Source: Lingula anatina
Taxonomy: Eukaryota; Brachiopoda; Lingulata; Lingulida; Lingulidae
Assembly: GCF_001039355.2 (NCBI RefSeq)
Contig: NW_019775425.1
Coordinates: 648,899 to 712,898, forward strand
Reading direction: 5' to 3'
Length of the DNA: 64,000 nt
Below, in pieces: positions 25,505-37,708 of this stretch; position 1 is the stretch's first letter; every line of letters starts with the position of its first letter. Both the position numbers and the translations under genes were made by a program. The notes below the pieces were generated by a model. That model had not been told where the DNA came from, made no database searches, and saw only the letters and a program-made list of their open reading frames with translations.

Positions 25505-28500
25505 TCAGTTTATTTCATCTCTGTGACCCTCTTCTTGTTTTTCTGCGTCCGTATTAGTATTTGTGCAACAAGCTCGAACAATCCAAAGAACTACTGAAAA
25601 GACAGCCCCCAGAAGGGTCATGGACCCACCAAAGTAGAAAGACGGACCATAGCTTTGCGTTGCGTCAAAAAGCCACCCTGGAAGAAATAAAGTTAAGAAT
25701 TGAATGTAATTGTATGGTCCAAGGAAACACACGGATTTCTTCTGCTGCCTGTACTTATAATAGTTTTTTCAAACGTTTATCAGAGAGAGGTCATACAAAG
25801 CATGGTTAGAGAATCTTAAATATGAAAGCGAATTTGATCATGATGCTCTCAACAATGAATTGATCAGAAAAGTTTACCAAAAATGTTTAGTCATTCACAT
25901 ACAACTTTGTCTATTTTAATTAAAATGCTAGGTTACATAGATATGCCAGTCTTTAATGATCTGATTTCATCTGGGACCAAATAAAAATTAGGTTAATTTT
26001 TCATGTATAATATATATTCAAACAAAATCATACAGTACCTGCTGTTGGTCCCCCCAAGAGAACTCCAAACATTCCAAAAAACATGGCAATTCCTTTTCCA
26101 GACACCATCTTGTCAATGCCAACAAACTCTAATACCAAGAGAGGCACGTACGTCGGAAAAGATGCACTGAAAAACCCATAGGTCCCAACAAAAGATGCCA
26201 ACATTGCATAAGAATTAGACGTTATATACAGCATTATAGGAATCCCTGTACACGTAGCTGCTATTGCATTCGCCACCAAAATGTTACACTTCTTCACGTC
26301 TGCAATGGCGCCGAAAAAGATGCGTCCCAAAAGAGACGTTGCTCCCATAATTGTGGCTAACATCGATCCCTGTTGAACTGAAAACCCTAACGTTTCTCCC
26401 AAAGCTGGGACATGGACAGACACAACTGAGAGTCCAAATAAGTATGCCATCATGGCAACACATAAGAGGAGGAAGCTGGGATTTCGAATAATTTTTACGT
26501 TCAGACCGCGTTTCGTATTGGGGGGTGTTTTTCTTTCGGCCGGTATCATGCACACACCACAGATGCAGATAACAAAAGTCATGGCTGCCAGAACACGTAA
26601 GCATATTTGCCAACCGTAATTATCTAAGAGAATTCTCATGATGAAGGGATAGGACAACCAGCCGCTACTCATACCCGAGACCACAATTCCTATTGCTAGT
26701 CCCTTTCTTGTAGTGAATACTTTGCCCATCAGCATAACAGCTGGGGCATAAACCAGTCCCAGACCAATACCTGCAAGATCCAACGATGCTTTATTAGTAT
26801 TATTAAACCCAGGATAACTATATCTTCGAGTGAACATTTAACTCATGCGCAAGAACAATAGAATTTGCATTTTAATTCACATTGAACTGAACAGACGTTT
26901 ATGTCAAAACATCCTATGTAGCTTTTTAACATTTCGTGATAAACAATGTAAACCGCCAGCCTCCTTATACATTTTCCTTTTTTATCAGAAGTAAACATAG
27001 GGCAGGGAAGCAATACAAGTAGCTGAGTCGCTTTAATATAGTTTGTTTTAACGAACCTGTCATGAACCCGTAGCTGCTAATGAGGAAATATATATCGGTA
27101 GCAAATGAGCTGATGATGAGCCCGAGAGTAGCAAGCAGTCCACCTGAAATGACCGCCACATAGCAACTGAAGCGATTGGCCAATGCTGCGGCACCAGGTC
27201 CTGTAATCAGAAATGTTAGAAAGATTATAAATTTAACAAAACAGTTTTTATCCAACTGGGTTTACTTTTATTAATTTCGAAATTCACAATTTCGCCAGTG
27301 TTGCAATTGGTTGAATGTTCATTCAACCGATTATTTTAGTCATAGTTCTCACAAATGTACAATCTGAGCATTCTGTCAGATATCTTCATAAAATGGCGGA
27401 GAACTATATGACGAACTTATTTCAAATCTTAAAAGAACCCTCCCACCAACCATATGCCACCACTGCAACAAGACCAGAAAGATATAAGTTTTACCTTACT
27501 TCAGATTTTATTTTACATTTTTGTTAGTGTTATTTTTGATACTTTGAATGTCCAGTGAAAAGATTTAATCAGCCAAATACTTATATCTTAATAAACAGGA
27601 TTTTAGAAGGTTTTTCATAACATTGGGACTGAATAATTCATTTGTATATTTGCAATTGCCACAGAGATAAAGGACGTTCTTGTTGTAAAAATGATACTGT
27701 GTAGATACACTGAGGGTTCATTTTCCAAGCAAACATCATACTAACATCGATATGTAAGTAAGTGTTAACTTTAACACAAATAAGGCATATTAGATCGACG
27801 GTCTTTCCACCCGAACTCGGCAGAACTGCCTCCGGGAGACCGGAAGTCGCCGAAAGGGATCACTTGTAGACCGGATGTTGAGAAACCATTAGTCTTATCT
27901 CATAAACCCTCTAGCGGGCCTGGATGGTTATTAATTTTGGAGAAAAATTCCCCTGGAGGCGGGCGTCTCGAAAGTCCGAAGGTTCATTGGTCCGAAAAAT
28001 GGTAACATTTTCATCGGTTATTTAATCAAGGGTTCATTGGTTCGAAGGTTCTATAGGCCCATTTGTTTGGAAGATTCCCTCCCCCCCCCCAACACTTGGG
28101 TCTTTTTCTTTGTAAGGTAAAAAGTAGTGTTTTGATTTTGTAAAAAAAAAATCTTAATTTTATTTATTCAATAAACGAAACGCATTCTCTTTTATTGAGT
28201 TACATGTAATGTGTAACTAAGTCGAACAAAGGTTGCTGAAAACAAATAATGATGTATAGTTATCGGGATATGCTGCAGTGAATGGCCGATCTCGGTGTGG
28301 CAGGAATGTGGTTAGGTAGGAATAGAAATCCGTTGTGATGGGAATATTAATTCGTTGGGAACCATAGTAGCCTACGTTCCTCATGCACAAATTACATTCG
28401 TCCCATATAAAGTAACCCCAATATTCCGACTAACCCTTCACTTACCTGCACTTATCACATGGGACCCCGAACTTCCATTCCTAGGACTACCATTTCTGCC

Positions 28501-31500
28501 ACACGGGGTCTCATATAATGAACAAAGTCTGGTTAGTGTTAGCCGGAAGTTCCAGGATCAGTATATGGGATAAATCTAATGGGAATGGACGACGGTGCCT
28601 AGCAGACTACCATTATGTCACGAAGACACCACTTCAGACCTGCGTGTATAGATGCACGCACAAAGCCTGGGCTCATGTAAACACTTACCTGCTCCGAACA
28701 CCATTGCCAACTGAACAGATCCAGCCCAAGCGGTAACTCCTCTGTCAGCTCCGAAATGTTCCAAAAATGTCACATAGAGGACACCACTATTGTAGAAGAT
28801 GCCTCCAGTTAGGATGAATGCCAATGTGGAGCCTGTTAGTGCTAATATCTTGAGGATACTTTTTGGCTCTGGAAATAATTACGTAAAGCTCTCCTTATAT
28901 AGTTTAGAATGGTTTTCTGGTGTTCCACAACTAACACACTCACCCCAAGGCGAACATCTTGTAGGTTTTTGTCGAACAGAAGGACAAAAATTACAAGTCG
29001 GATCAGGGGCGGATCCAGGATTTTCTAGAGGGGTTCATTTTTATTGACCAACCACAAAAAAAAGATCATTTTGATAATTAAATGCGTGGACAGAACGATT
29101 AAGATTCAATATTAATTTAATTAATCAATCATATGTCAATATAATTATAATAAAGTTATTTAATTAACGATGCAAGAAGGTAAGATTTAGGCCCCAATGT
29201 CGCATCCTCGGTTGACGGACCACATCTCACGTCATAATCGCCCATGGCGTCGATTAAAGCACTATTAGCCCCCATTCCTATATACACCGTCAGTCTATGT
29301 AGACCGATCCGATCCTGCGGGAACTCTCGTTTAGTGCAATCAACTTAAATGAAAGACACTCCTCCTTGTATAATATACAGAAAAGCTGTGATTGTACGGT
29401 TATACGAGGACGTTGGAAACAAGAGGAGTAGTCTATTCGTTTCAAACCATTCCCATAATTGTGAGTGTAATTTGTCTCAGTTGTTTTATAGAGACTGAAA
29501 TAATAGTTATTTTTAAAAGTCTGATAACCACGCTAAATGTGCAAATTTTTCCTTAGACTTCATTAACAAGCATATATTTCTTTGTCATTGCAAAACAATC
29601 TATCTCAGCCTCTATTGCCGGTGACCTTGACTTTTTTAAAGGTGCTGGGTTGTTTGTTGAGCAGTACTCACAAGCGCTCTCATAGCTTTCCTATGGTCAC
29701 AAAGCATGGTGCCAACTCACCCCATCGATAGGTAAAAAGTTCCAGTCCAAGTATTCAAATTATGGCATAATGGCAAGGAATAGAAAATTAGCGGACCAAA
29801 AGTTATTACTTCGGCACATTTGGTATAGCATGTTCATTACTAAACATGTTTTCCGATCAGACCTTTCCATTAAGCTGGTTAGATTAAGCGCGAGTCTCTG
29901 CAGAGTTGGGTCGATCAAGAAGTTACAACTTCTTGGATCGATCTACACATACTTATGGTGTCTATGGATGTGGGTATTACAAGAGAGTCGAAGGGGTAGA
30001 TTTAAAGAAGGTCGATGGCATTTAACGTCACAGGGCCAATTTCAGACACTTTTTCTAATCATGCTCAATAGACAACTGTTCATTAAATTAAATATTTGGC
30101 GTACTTCAAGAAAACATATTACGTTATTAATGTCCCGTACAAAGGCAGTCAGTTGGTGCATTTTACGCCAATCGCGCTGTGTCCCGTAGATTTAGATAGT
30201 TATTTTTTAATAAACGCACCTACAGGTCCTTATTTATCTATTAAATTTATCTATGTGAAATTCATCAAACACTAACTTCGCTATCAATTTCATGTTAAAA
30301 AGATGAAAGTTACAGTCATTCAAAGAATCGGTGAATTGTTCTTCCTCTTCCCATGTAAGCCGCTTGCATACATTGGATAGCACAGTCAAAGGCTACCCTT
30401 TACCAGGGCCGCAGTTATTATTATGGTGCATTCCGTGGTATTTTTTGCTGTTTAGGAAGGACATTAAAAATTTTGTAAGTAGGAATCTGCGGACCAAATA
30501 CCACGGAAGGAACCTTATGAGGAAAGTTTCTCTGAGGCGATCATCTGACTTTGGACCAGTTGGAAGCAGTTAAATCTGCACGCCTTCAGATGGCATTGTG
30601 CCCACTCTACAGGAGCTCAGTGGGAGCTGGCCTTCGCGCTAATGTTGTAAGTGAGTGTAATTTTCACGTACAGCTCGGCGACAAGTGTTGTATCTGGCTT
30701 AAACCACGGCCTCTGATTGGCTACTACACTAGTAGTAGTAGTGCAACAGACCGTGGAACGCACTCGTACATGACGTGCTTGTATGTCGAATACAGCACGG
30801 CCGAGTCTTTTGTTCTACGCGCTAGCCGTGGTTTAAATGCTCTTTATGCAGCCTGTCTTGTTTTGTCTTGTCCGCCTGCTGAAATAATTAAGTCACGTTG
30901 TCTGAAGGAACGCCCTGAGGTAACAAGTTATTCATAACAGGCTTTTTTGCTGTCACAGAAGAGCAATTAACCTGTCTTGATTGCTCATGGGGACTTGACA
31001 GGAACTTGTTAAGTGGCAGTGCCTGAGTAGTTATGCAAACAGTTACCAGCCATGTAATCATCCTTGAGATTTCATTACACGGTCACAGTTCAGAGAGTAA
31101 CCGTGAATTTAACCAGAGACATATCTGAGAATATCTAGTGAAAAATCAATCTGTGGCCCTGGTAGAGGGTAGTCAAACACTTTTGGTCGTTTAAAAGAAC
31201 TGATTTCAATCATTAAAACTTACAACCATTGCTCTTACATTTCTTTCTTTCTTTCTTTATTATTTAAACACTTAAAATTAATATTTCTTCTCTAATTTTC
31301 GGTATTTTTATCATTTTTAAAAAGTTGTAATAAGCGGTGCGTAAACTTCCAAAAAAGCGGAAAGGACGTTACCAAAAGAACGCTGCAGAACAAGCTCTTC
31401 ATGAAACAAAAGAAGTCATCTTTTATTCATCTAGCTGCAAAAGGTCTATTCACTTTGGTGGAGCAAGAAGTTACAACTTCTTGGGTGGAGGCAGGATTAT

Positions 31501-32283
31501 TAGATAATTGGCTTTTGTGTCACGGCCGCCACTGTATGTAAGCTCCATTACAGTAAATGATATATGGTAGAGCGTAAGATAACAATCGGTCACTCTTATG
31601 TATTAGATATCATTCCAGCATAATGCCGACGACCAGTACCTGCATGAATCTCAAATAGTAATAACGAACCCTTATTATATTTTTCAAGACTATTCGGTTA
31701 GAAGCGCTGTTTGTATAATTAACACAGTAATTCCGATGAAAATGGAAACGTTATGTGGTTGTAATTACCATGGATTGAAAACATCTAGGCTACTATTTAT
31801 ATTATATTATATTATATTATATTATATTATATTATATTATATTATATTATATTCACAGCGTTTTTCCATTACAACTTTTTAACCGTGTTCGACAGCTGTC
31901 TAAAATAATTTAGACCAAATTTTGGCCTTAAGTGCTTTGTCATTGTGAAATGTGCTGTCGCTCTTAAATTTGTACCAAATCACTGTACTGACAGTGCATA
32001 ATGTTTACTCTAACGTCATAGATGCATTTCAATCGAGGAAAGCCTACAGGCAGTGTTACACTACTGGTATAGTATTTTTCATGAATATTCTCTTACATCA
32101 TACAACTACATCAATAAAAAACAAACACAAACAAAAAAAAATAATCATACCTGAACTTTTTGCTTCCTCGATATCTAGCTGAATTTCCGGCTTTTGAATT
32201 ATATCTGCAGGTTTATCTGGAAAATTGTCGTCTTCAGAAGATTTTTCATATGCTGGGTTGACAAATGCGTTTGGGGTGGTCAT
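25505..32283 (-). CDS. Monocarboxylate transporter-like (SLC16/MFS) protein, copy A, 5 exons, 453 aa
   Basis: A 12-TM plasma-membrane transporter of the major facilitator superfamily, SLC16/MCT type; the substrate is not predictable. Exons in order: 32283-32151, 28868-28689, 27200-27057, 26770-26039, 25677-25505. All junctions are phase 1 with GT-AG ends. Family signs: GGIFYNSGVLYVTFLEHFGA (TM1 and loop), TAWAGS before TM2, GLGLVYAPAVMLMGKVFTTR then KGLAIGIVVSG (TM4-5, the MCT TM5 signature), a large central loop with PAERKT, and GPTAGWLFDATQSYGPSFYF in TM11-12. The usual TM1 motif DGGWGW is replaced by EPKSIL, so it belongs to a divergent branch. The N-terminal tail is acidic (SSEDDNFPDKP). 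It is intact and has a tandem paralog in unit B. Confidence 0.93.
27961..28056. repeat. Foldback repeat family 1, 5' fragment in unit A
   Basis: GGGCGTCTCGAAAGTCCG and then GAAGGTTCATTGGTCCGAA, ending at GGTTCTATAG; the inverted right half is missing. The same truncated copy lies at 41053-41147 in unit B, so it was inserted before the duplication. Confidence 0.8.
28292..28508. repeat. Foldback repeat family 2, copy in unit A
   Basis: GGTGTGGCAGGAATGTGG at the left is mirrored by CTACCATTTCTGCCACACGG at the right. It is shared with unit B (41310-41505) and resembles 19764-19945. It lies in the transporter intron between exons 2 and 3. Confidence 0.6.
29360..31910. other. Block specific to unit A in transporter intron 1
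   Basis: Flanking sequence is shared with unit B (left CAATCAACTTAAATGAAAGA, right TTTAGACCAAATTTTGGCCT), but unit B holds only a LINE fragment here. No reading frame is recognisable. The palindrome AAGAAGTTACAACTTCTTGG occurs twice (about 29918 and 31467). A run of ATATT units fills about 31795-31851. Whether this is an insertion in A or a deletion in B cannot be told. Confidence 0.6.
31795..31853. repeat. (ATATT)n minisatellite/microsatellite
   Basis: About 11 pentanucleotide units in transporter intron 1 of unit A, absent from unit B. Confidence 0.95.
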
Positions 32284-32905
32284 CTTAGTGTTATAAGTCA
32301 GTCTCTATATAGTAAAAATGCACGTCCCACTTTAGATGTTTAGCTGCTTCTCCTACTGTGCAAAGTTAGCTCTACCGTAGATCCTAGTTGTGTGAACACT
32401 GGACAGTGCATAAGTTCCTGTTTCTATCATATCATGCCCATTAGTTGACAGTGTGTGTCATTATAATTTAGTGATTACATCATCTGGCACAGTGAAAAGG
32501 GACAGCTGTCCTGGCGTCACGTGTTCTTTGGCTCTTTTTAAAAGCACTTTATAAAGACAATACAAATTATCTCTGCCGCGGTAAAATGTCAGAACTTTAA
32601 ATTAAATCGTCGTAAAATTAACATGAACAGCAACCTTGTGACCAAGTGAGTGAATGTTGAATGGTTAAATCTTGTGCATATGGGATGGGCCATTGAAGAC
32701 TATTCTTAGCCGTTTAAAAATAAATCAGGTGACCAGTCCACCCAGGTCATTTACCTAGTGAAAGGTCTTAGGTTGAGGTCGCAACGCCGGTCAGTTGCTA
32801 AATGTTCGTTCCAGCATCATAGTTATTCATATTTGTCGTTGCTGTTTAGTGTTTTGTGAGTCCCTCCTCCCCAGGACTAGGCATTATAAGTAAACAAGAC
32901 ACGAC

Positions 32906-32906
<1 letters not shown>

Positions 32907-32958
<52 letters not shown>

Positions 32959-32974
32959 CAACAACAACAACAAG
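32907..32974. repeat. (AAT)n(AAC)n microsatellite
   Basis: About 15 AAT units followed by about 6 AAC units, in the 5' flank of transporter copy A. The tract is not present at the matching place in unit B (about 45070). Confidence 0.95.
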
Positions 32975-34118
32975 GCTACAATCAAGTGCCGTCATTTTGC
33001 TTTAAATGTTTTTGTTATGGAGTTATACACCCCTAATTACAGAATGTCATGAAACAAAGGCATTATTTTGCTTTTATATCAACGATAATTTCTGAACTAA
33101 GACTTTTAAGATAAATCGCTGACAGGGTTTTGGAGTAATAAATGGCGTCATTAAATCAGGATCGAGGTCAAGACAAAGTACCATCGTCTGCTGGTGACTT
33201 TATACATTTTGTGTTGTCGAAATTCCTCGCTTTTCTAAATACGTGTATATGCACCACGTGTTAGAGAGGTGTATGCAAAACACAAGCGGATGTAACAATT
33301 TGGACACCTTGCCGACGAGTAGTGTGTCCGACTTACGATATGGAATAGTAAACGTTCAGTGTCATTGATCTGACTTATGCTCAGCAGTATGGTGGATGTC
33401 ATGTAAAAAATACCCATTCAAGGTGTATCACGGATTCATGCGTGGCGCGCGGGTATGCGACGCATCTGGTCATTTCTATTTTGGTCAGTGAGCATGTGCG
33501 GTGGTATGAACTCAAAAAACATGGGAAAGTGGGTAGTTATATGACCTAAATGAAATGAAAGTAAAATGCATATTCCCCTGACCTCAACTTGCTTATGTAA
33601 GACGTTTTTATGATAAAAAAAGGTTAAATTCATTCTCCGTAATGACTAGTTTGAATAAGTATTTTTGAAACTCAACGGCTTCTTAATAGTGGTGCTACAG
33701 TATCAAGCAATGGCAGTTAAATCACAAACTCACTGTGACATTCACAATTTGTATGTAATAATAAAACCAATTTCGAATTATGCTCGTTGATAGCCTGTCC
33801 TGGTGAATATTTCTGAATGCATGTGCGACTTGCGGGTTATCACGCTTCAACAGTCGATTTCTATAAGAAGGAAAACATTATTGGCGAAAAACGCTTAAAC
33901 ACCCTAGCACTAATGTGTTAATTTGATTCTTCGAACTCAGCCTTTTGTTTGTGGACAGGTGCATAATCAAAAGGGAGAGAAGCAACACACAAGTATTAAA
34001 CCCAGGGCTTAAATTACTTTCATGGTATTCATAACCAGAGGTGTGAACGCAATCAATATTTGTTCTTTCTTATGATTCTTCGACGGGGATAAAGCCGTAC
34101 ACCGAAACATTATAAGCT

Positions 34119-35025
34119 CAGGCCTACCCAACTACCAGACTCGGCACCTACGGATCCAGAATAAACCGGTATATCAGACCACACTACCCGTTTGCAAGGT
34201 GTGTGTCAGATCGCATTACAGAGTATCAGCCACCACACCGATTTTGCCTGGTGCGCGATGTGATAGCGATGATCCTAGTAATAGATAGACCCCGAGTCAG
34301 CGAGGGTTATGTGGCATACACGAGTGCGAAGCACGAGTGGATGTCACATAACCCTCGCTGACGAGGGATCTATCTTATTTAGACCACGGGTCCATTAGCG
34401 GGTTATAACGCATTCATGCGAGACGTGCGGTTATGCGAGTTACACCACGTCGGAATCTTTTGTTCTTCACTTCCACCGTGGTCTAAAGCGGGGTTGGAAA
34501 GTAGTGCATCTCATCTAGATTCATGTGCTGCTGCAATTGTCCCTGTTTATGCTAAAAATCTGACAATACCGCAATTTTTAACAAAAAATTTAGGTTCGAA
34601 CATAGCCAATGATGTTTTGTAAATAAGAACTTGCAAACTTATATATTCATTTAGAAAACTAGACCTAATTTTGATAGCGGAAGCATATTCTGTCGGGGGT
34701 TTAATATTTTCTGGACAAGATTCAGTGAGTCGTCTGTCGCCATGTTGTCACTCGGAACTACTCCGATGTCTCCGCACTCGACAATAGTATGGAGCTTGCG
34801 GAATGAGCCGAGGATTGCCGATTTCCATGTTGTTGTATTCATACGACTCCTACTTGACGAAAACGAGGCGCGATACCCGGATGACAGGTAGGCTTACAAA
34901 ATTTGTGATGGGGTATGATACTCTGTAATGCGATCTGACACACACCTTGAAAACGGGTAGTGTGGTCTGATATACCGGTTTATTCTGGATCCGTAGGTGC
35001 CGAGTCTGGTAGTTGGGTAGGCCTG
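34119..35025. mobile_element. Foldback DNA element, present in unit A only
   Basis: CAGGCCTACCCAACTACCAG at the left is matched inverted at the right (CTGGTAGTTGGGTAGGCCTG); the arms extend over 100 bp with few differences. AGCT flanks both ends and may be the target duplication. Unit B reads straight through this site (ATTATAAGTTACCAGTCAGG at about 49426), so it is a clean empty site. Inside are a second palindrome around CCGAGTCAGCGAGGGTTATG (34292-34370) and a 78 bp stretch shared with 9678-9755. There is no transposase. Confidence 0.88.
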
Positions 35026-36076
35026 AGCTACCAGTCAGGTTTAGGCAGGACGCAGACCCTACAGCTCTTCATATTATGTATCAGCTGCTCAAATAGATTT
35101 TGTTTATGCAGATAAACAGTAGCGTTGTTATACATGTAGGCCTACCTGTAGTAGATAAAGTAAAAAAAAAGAAAGAAAATTATGTTTGTGGTGAAATGAA
35201 TATATATGCACAACAATATCCACGTATTTTTCTGGTTGTTTCCTCTTAAATTATATTTTCTTAAATCTTAAATTTTGTCCAATTACACTCTATTGCATAT
35301 CAGAACACATTTAGTGTTTTATGTGCCACCTTCGTATGCCTTCAAAGACAAAGTTTAACTCTTGTCGCTTAATCGTTAAAATAACACGCGTTTACAAACT
35401 AAATCTGAAAACAAGCAATACTCTTTGATCTTACCGAATTAGGTAAATCTCATAAACGATGTAGCAACACAAACAAAACAACAACAAAAAAGTCAAATTT
35501 ATCACCTCCTGGCGAACTTTGCCGCCCACCAACCATTTTGTCAGTTCTGTATTGCGCGCAACCCGAACTCGGTGCGAGACTTGTGCTCAAAGGCATAGAG
35601 GAATTTGAGTAGAGGAGTTTAAAATGTACTAGCCGATCACAACAATATATGTCCGCACTTTGGCGGGCAATGCTGAAGGGGCTGCTTTAGGTGTGACTAC
35701 TCGCTAGCAATCGTCACAACAGCACCACGTTCGAGAGTCGTCCCCAGGAAGAAGCGCGACACCACTAAATAAATAGATCTTTGCGCCCTTCTCAGTCGGA
35801 GAGAATGCCACACGCCCGACATCGTAAAGTGGAGCAAGTTGTTTTTTACTTCCTCTCATTATGACTTTGTCCAACCTTTTAAAATCTTTTACATCTTTCG
35901 CTTTTCTAAAAAAAAAGAAAAAAAACAACAAAAAATTAAGATGTCTACATTTTAGCGGAAATAATGTGTGTGTTGGGGATGTAAGTCTTAGGCAGAAGGT
36001 AAGAGCAAACGTAAAAACAATGTGCCTTCAATACTCTACGACAACTTTTCTTTTTATTTTTAAATCCCATTTACAG
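35026..36076. other. Flank between transporter copy A and the SOD-like remnant
   Basis: Homologous to about 49437-51065 of unit B, which has some 500-800 extra bases here (within about 49985-50810). Two donor-like or exon-like blocks are shared (CGAGAGTCGTCC at about 35733 and GCAGAAGGTAAGAGCAAAC at about 35992). They may be 5' exons of the SOD-like gene, but I cannot translate them into anything recognisable. Confidence 0.45.
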
Positions 36077-36992
36077 TCTACAGAGGATGGCGTGCATGCT
36101 CGGTTTGACCTGGAAAGGTTTCACGCCTGTCACGGCCATGTCCACGGTGTCCACGTTCACGAATGTGGTGACATTGGGGGCGGTTGTACGTCTTCTGGTG
36201 GACATTACCATCAACACGTCCACAATTCTGAAACAAGAAAGCAAGGCGAATCGTAGCACAAGAAGGGCACTGGCTTCATGCACGAGAATACCCCTGTGAT
36301 ACTGGGTCTGATCCTCTGATTGATTTGTACGGGTAAATCCAAGCTTTTTACCCATTTTCGTCACACTATCCCTAACTTGTATTAAATAAATGGACTCTGT
36401 TACAGTGTAACGCGGACTGTCAGTTTCATCACACCTTCAACGCTTTGTTTGTATATGTGTAATAGAAAATGATTGGTGCACATTGAAAATCAATATTTTT
36501 TCGATGATTGTGTGGCTTTCATGCAGAATCCCGAAGTACGTTTTGTTCTTGTGTGCGTGGTGTATGATGGGCATATTATACTGGGGTACATGTACATATA
36601 TAATAATGCAAGACTGATGATATAATTACTAGAGAAAACGTATGATTGTGTAGCTAAAGAGAAAATCGGCAAAAATGAAACTGAAAATGGACGAAAAACA
36701 GAAGCCAGTCTCTGTTATGTCCACATCTAATTATTTCAGGGCCTTTGATGGTATGACGCATAATCATGGTTAAAACAGGTAATATATTTTTAAAAATACA
36801 GTTTTGTAAATTATCCAATCTAAGTCCAAGTTCTTTGCTAATAATAGAATTTTTGAACTCTGATAGGGTTCTGCGTGTTTTTTTTTCAGACATGTTGACA
36901 TTTTATACGACGAAAATGGGAACGTGAAAGAAAAATTACTGACCAAGATGATTATTAGAAGCCAGAATTGCATTATTGGACGTTCCTTTGTG
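36077..36992 (+). pseudogene. Cu/Zn superoxide dismutase-like remnant, unit A (two exons)
   Basis: Exon-like block 1 starts after TTTACAG at 36077 and reads GVHARFDLERFHACHGHV then HGVHVHECGDIGGGC and TSSGGHY. This keeps the SOD copper ligands HVH, the disulfide Cys (GC) and the bridging His of GGHY. Block 2 (36890-36992, after TTTTCAG and before GTAAAT) reads HVDILYDENGNVKEK and NCIIGRSFV, matching the SOD HVGDLGN...IIGR region. After GGHY the normal NP motif is lost (HYHQHVHN). Block 1 has no clear donor, and the first and last exons (with the His of VVHE) were not found. It is therefore probably a dead or partial gene, although block 2 has an open frame. It is divergently oriented to the transporter. 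Confidence 0.65.
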
Positions 36993-37440
36993 GTAAATAT
37001 TCCCTCTTTTATATTTGTGCAATTTTTGTCTGGTCATTATCCTGATTATGAAGTACCTAGGAGCACAAAATTAAAGTTGTCGAAGTCATTTTGTCAGAAG
37101 GGTCGAACATTAAGTGCTTTTTTAAAAAGTATTTCCCTACATTTTTATTCGCGGTATATGATATTTGTCCTTATCTGTGTTTTGTGTTGTACATTGCGCA
37201 AATTGAGCTTTCTATAATGTCTGATTTCCTGTGCATAGGATCTTTGCAAATTTAGGGAGGGCGGCAGACGACACAAAATATATAGCTCATCTCTTTGTAA
37301 GACAACTTATGATGCATGTGGAAGGCCGAGTACTTATATGTGCTAGTGCAATTTACGCGTAATACAATGTTAATGTATGAATTCAATTTAAATCGGACAG
37401 ACGATAATCCTGAGTCGTAACCCTGTGTTAACAACTTTTA
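36993..37440. other. Distal part of unit A
   Basis: No gene is seen. The sequence is homologous to 51374-51805; both contain TTATTCGCGGTATATGATAT and ATTGCGCAAATTGAGCTTTC. The A/B junction lies at its right end. Confidence 0.6.
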
Positions 37441-37606
37441 TTTGATTTAATTTTTGTACAACGACAGCTGTAGGGTAGGCCTTAGATGCTAAGGCCACCA
37501 GTCTAAATGCATTTGTGACAATGGTGGTAATTTACTTTATTATTAAATTTGTATGGGTAAAAAACGAAATTCAGCATTTTCCAGCAAAATAGTTTTCCGG
37601 TAAATG

Positions 37607-37708
37607 CTCATCACCAAAGAAACTTCTTTCCGTAGAACGCCTGCTGTTTGAGTCCATCCCCAACTCATGCCCTTTCTTGCAAAAAATAACCCTGTAGAAC
37701 CCTTTTCT
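37607..37708 (-). pseudogene. 102 bp copied fragment of the neighbouring GPCR coding sequence
   Basis: It matches 21755-21856 over 102 bp without gaps and with about four substitutions, and encodes part of the receptor's cytoplasmic tail (around FYRVIFCKKGHELGMDSNSR). The orientation is as in the parent. The homologous place in unit A (about 24680) lacks it and reads GGAGCATTTACCGGCAAAAG. In unit B the fragment is flanked by inverted versions of that motif: CCGGTAAATGCTC before and GGAGCATTTAAGCGG after. It cannot make a receptor. Confidence 0.9.

Larger units (their letters stand above)
24540..37440. repeat. Tandem segmental duplication, unit A (~12.9 kb)
   Basis: Unit A begins near GTAGGCCATAGATGCTAAG and ends near ACCCTGTGTTAACAACTTTT. 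Unit B (about 37440-51805) follows directly in the same orientation with the same landmarks in the same order: transporter exons 5 to 1, the 5' flank, the SOD-like remnants and the distal flank. By eye coding parts differ by a few percent, and non-coding parts more, with many indels. Private to unit A are a foldback element (34119-35025) and a 2.5 kb block (about 29360-31910). Confidence 0.92.

Noticed and set aside
29770-30937. Two longer plus-strand frames (139 and 128 codons)
   Set aside because: Their composition and lack of domains look like chance; they are in the block found only in unit A.
35861-36256. 131-codon frame as a complete protein
   Set aside because: Only the part from 36077 resembles Cu/Zn SOD; the rest is read-through of intron sequence before an acceptor.
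36071-36364. 97-codon minus-strand frame
   Set aside because: It is the antisense shadow of the SOD-like exon, which has the recognisable motifs on the plus strand.
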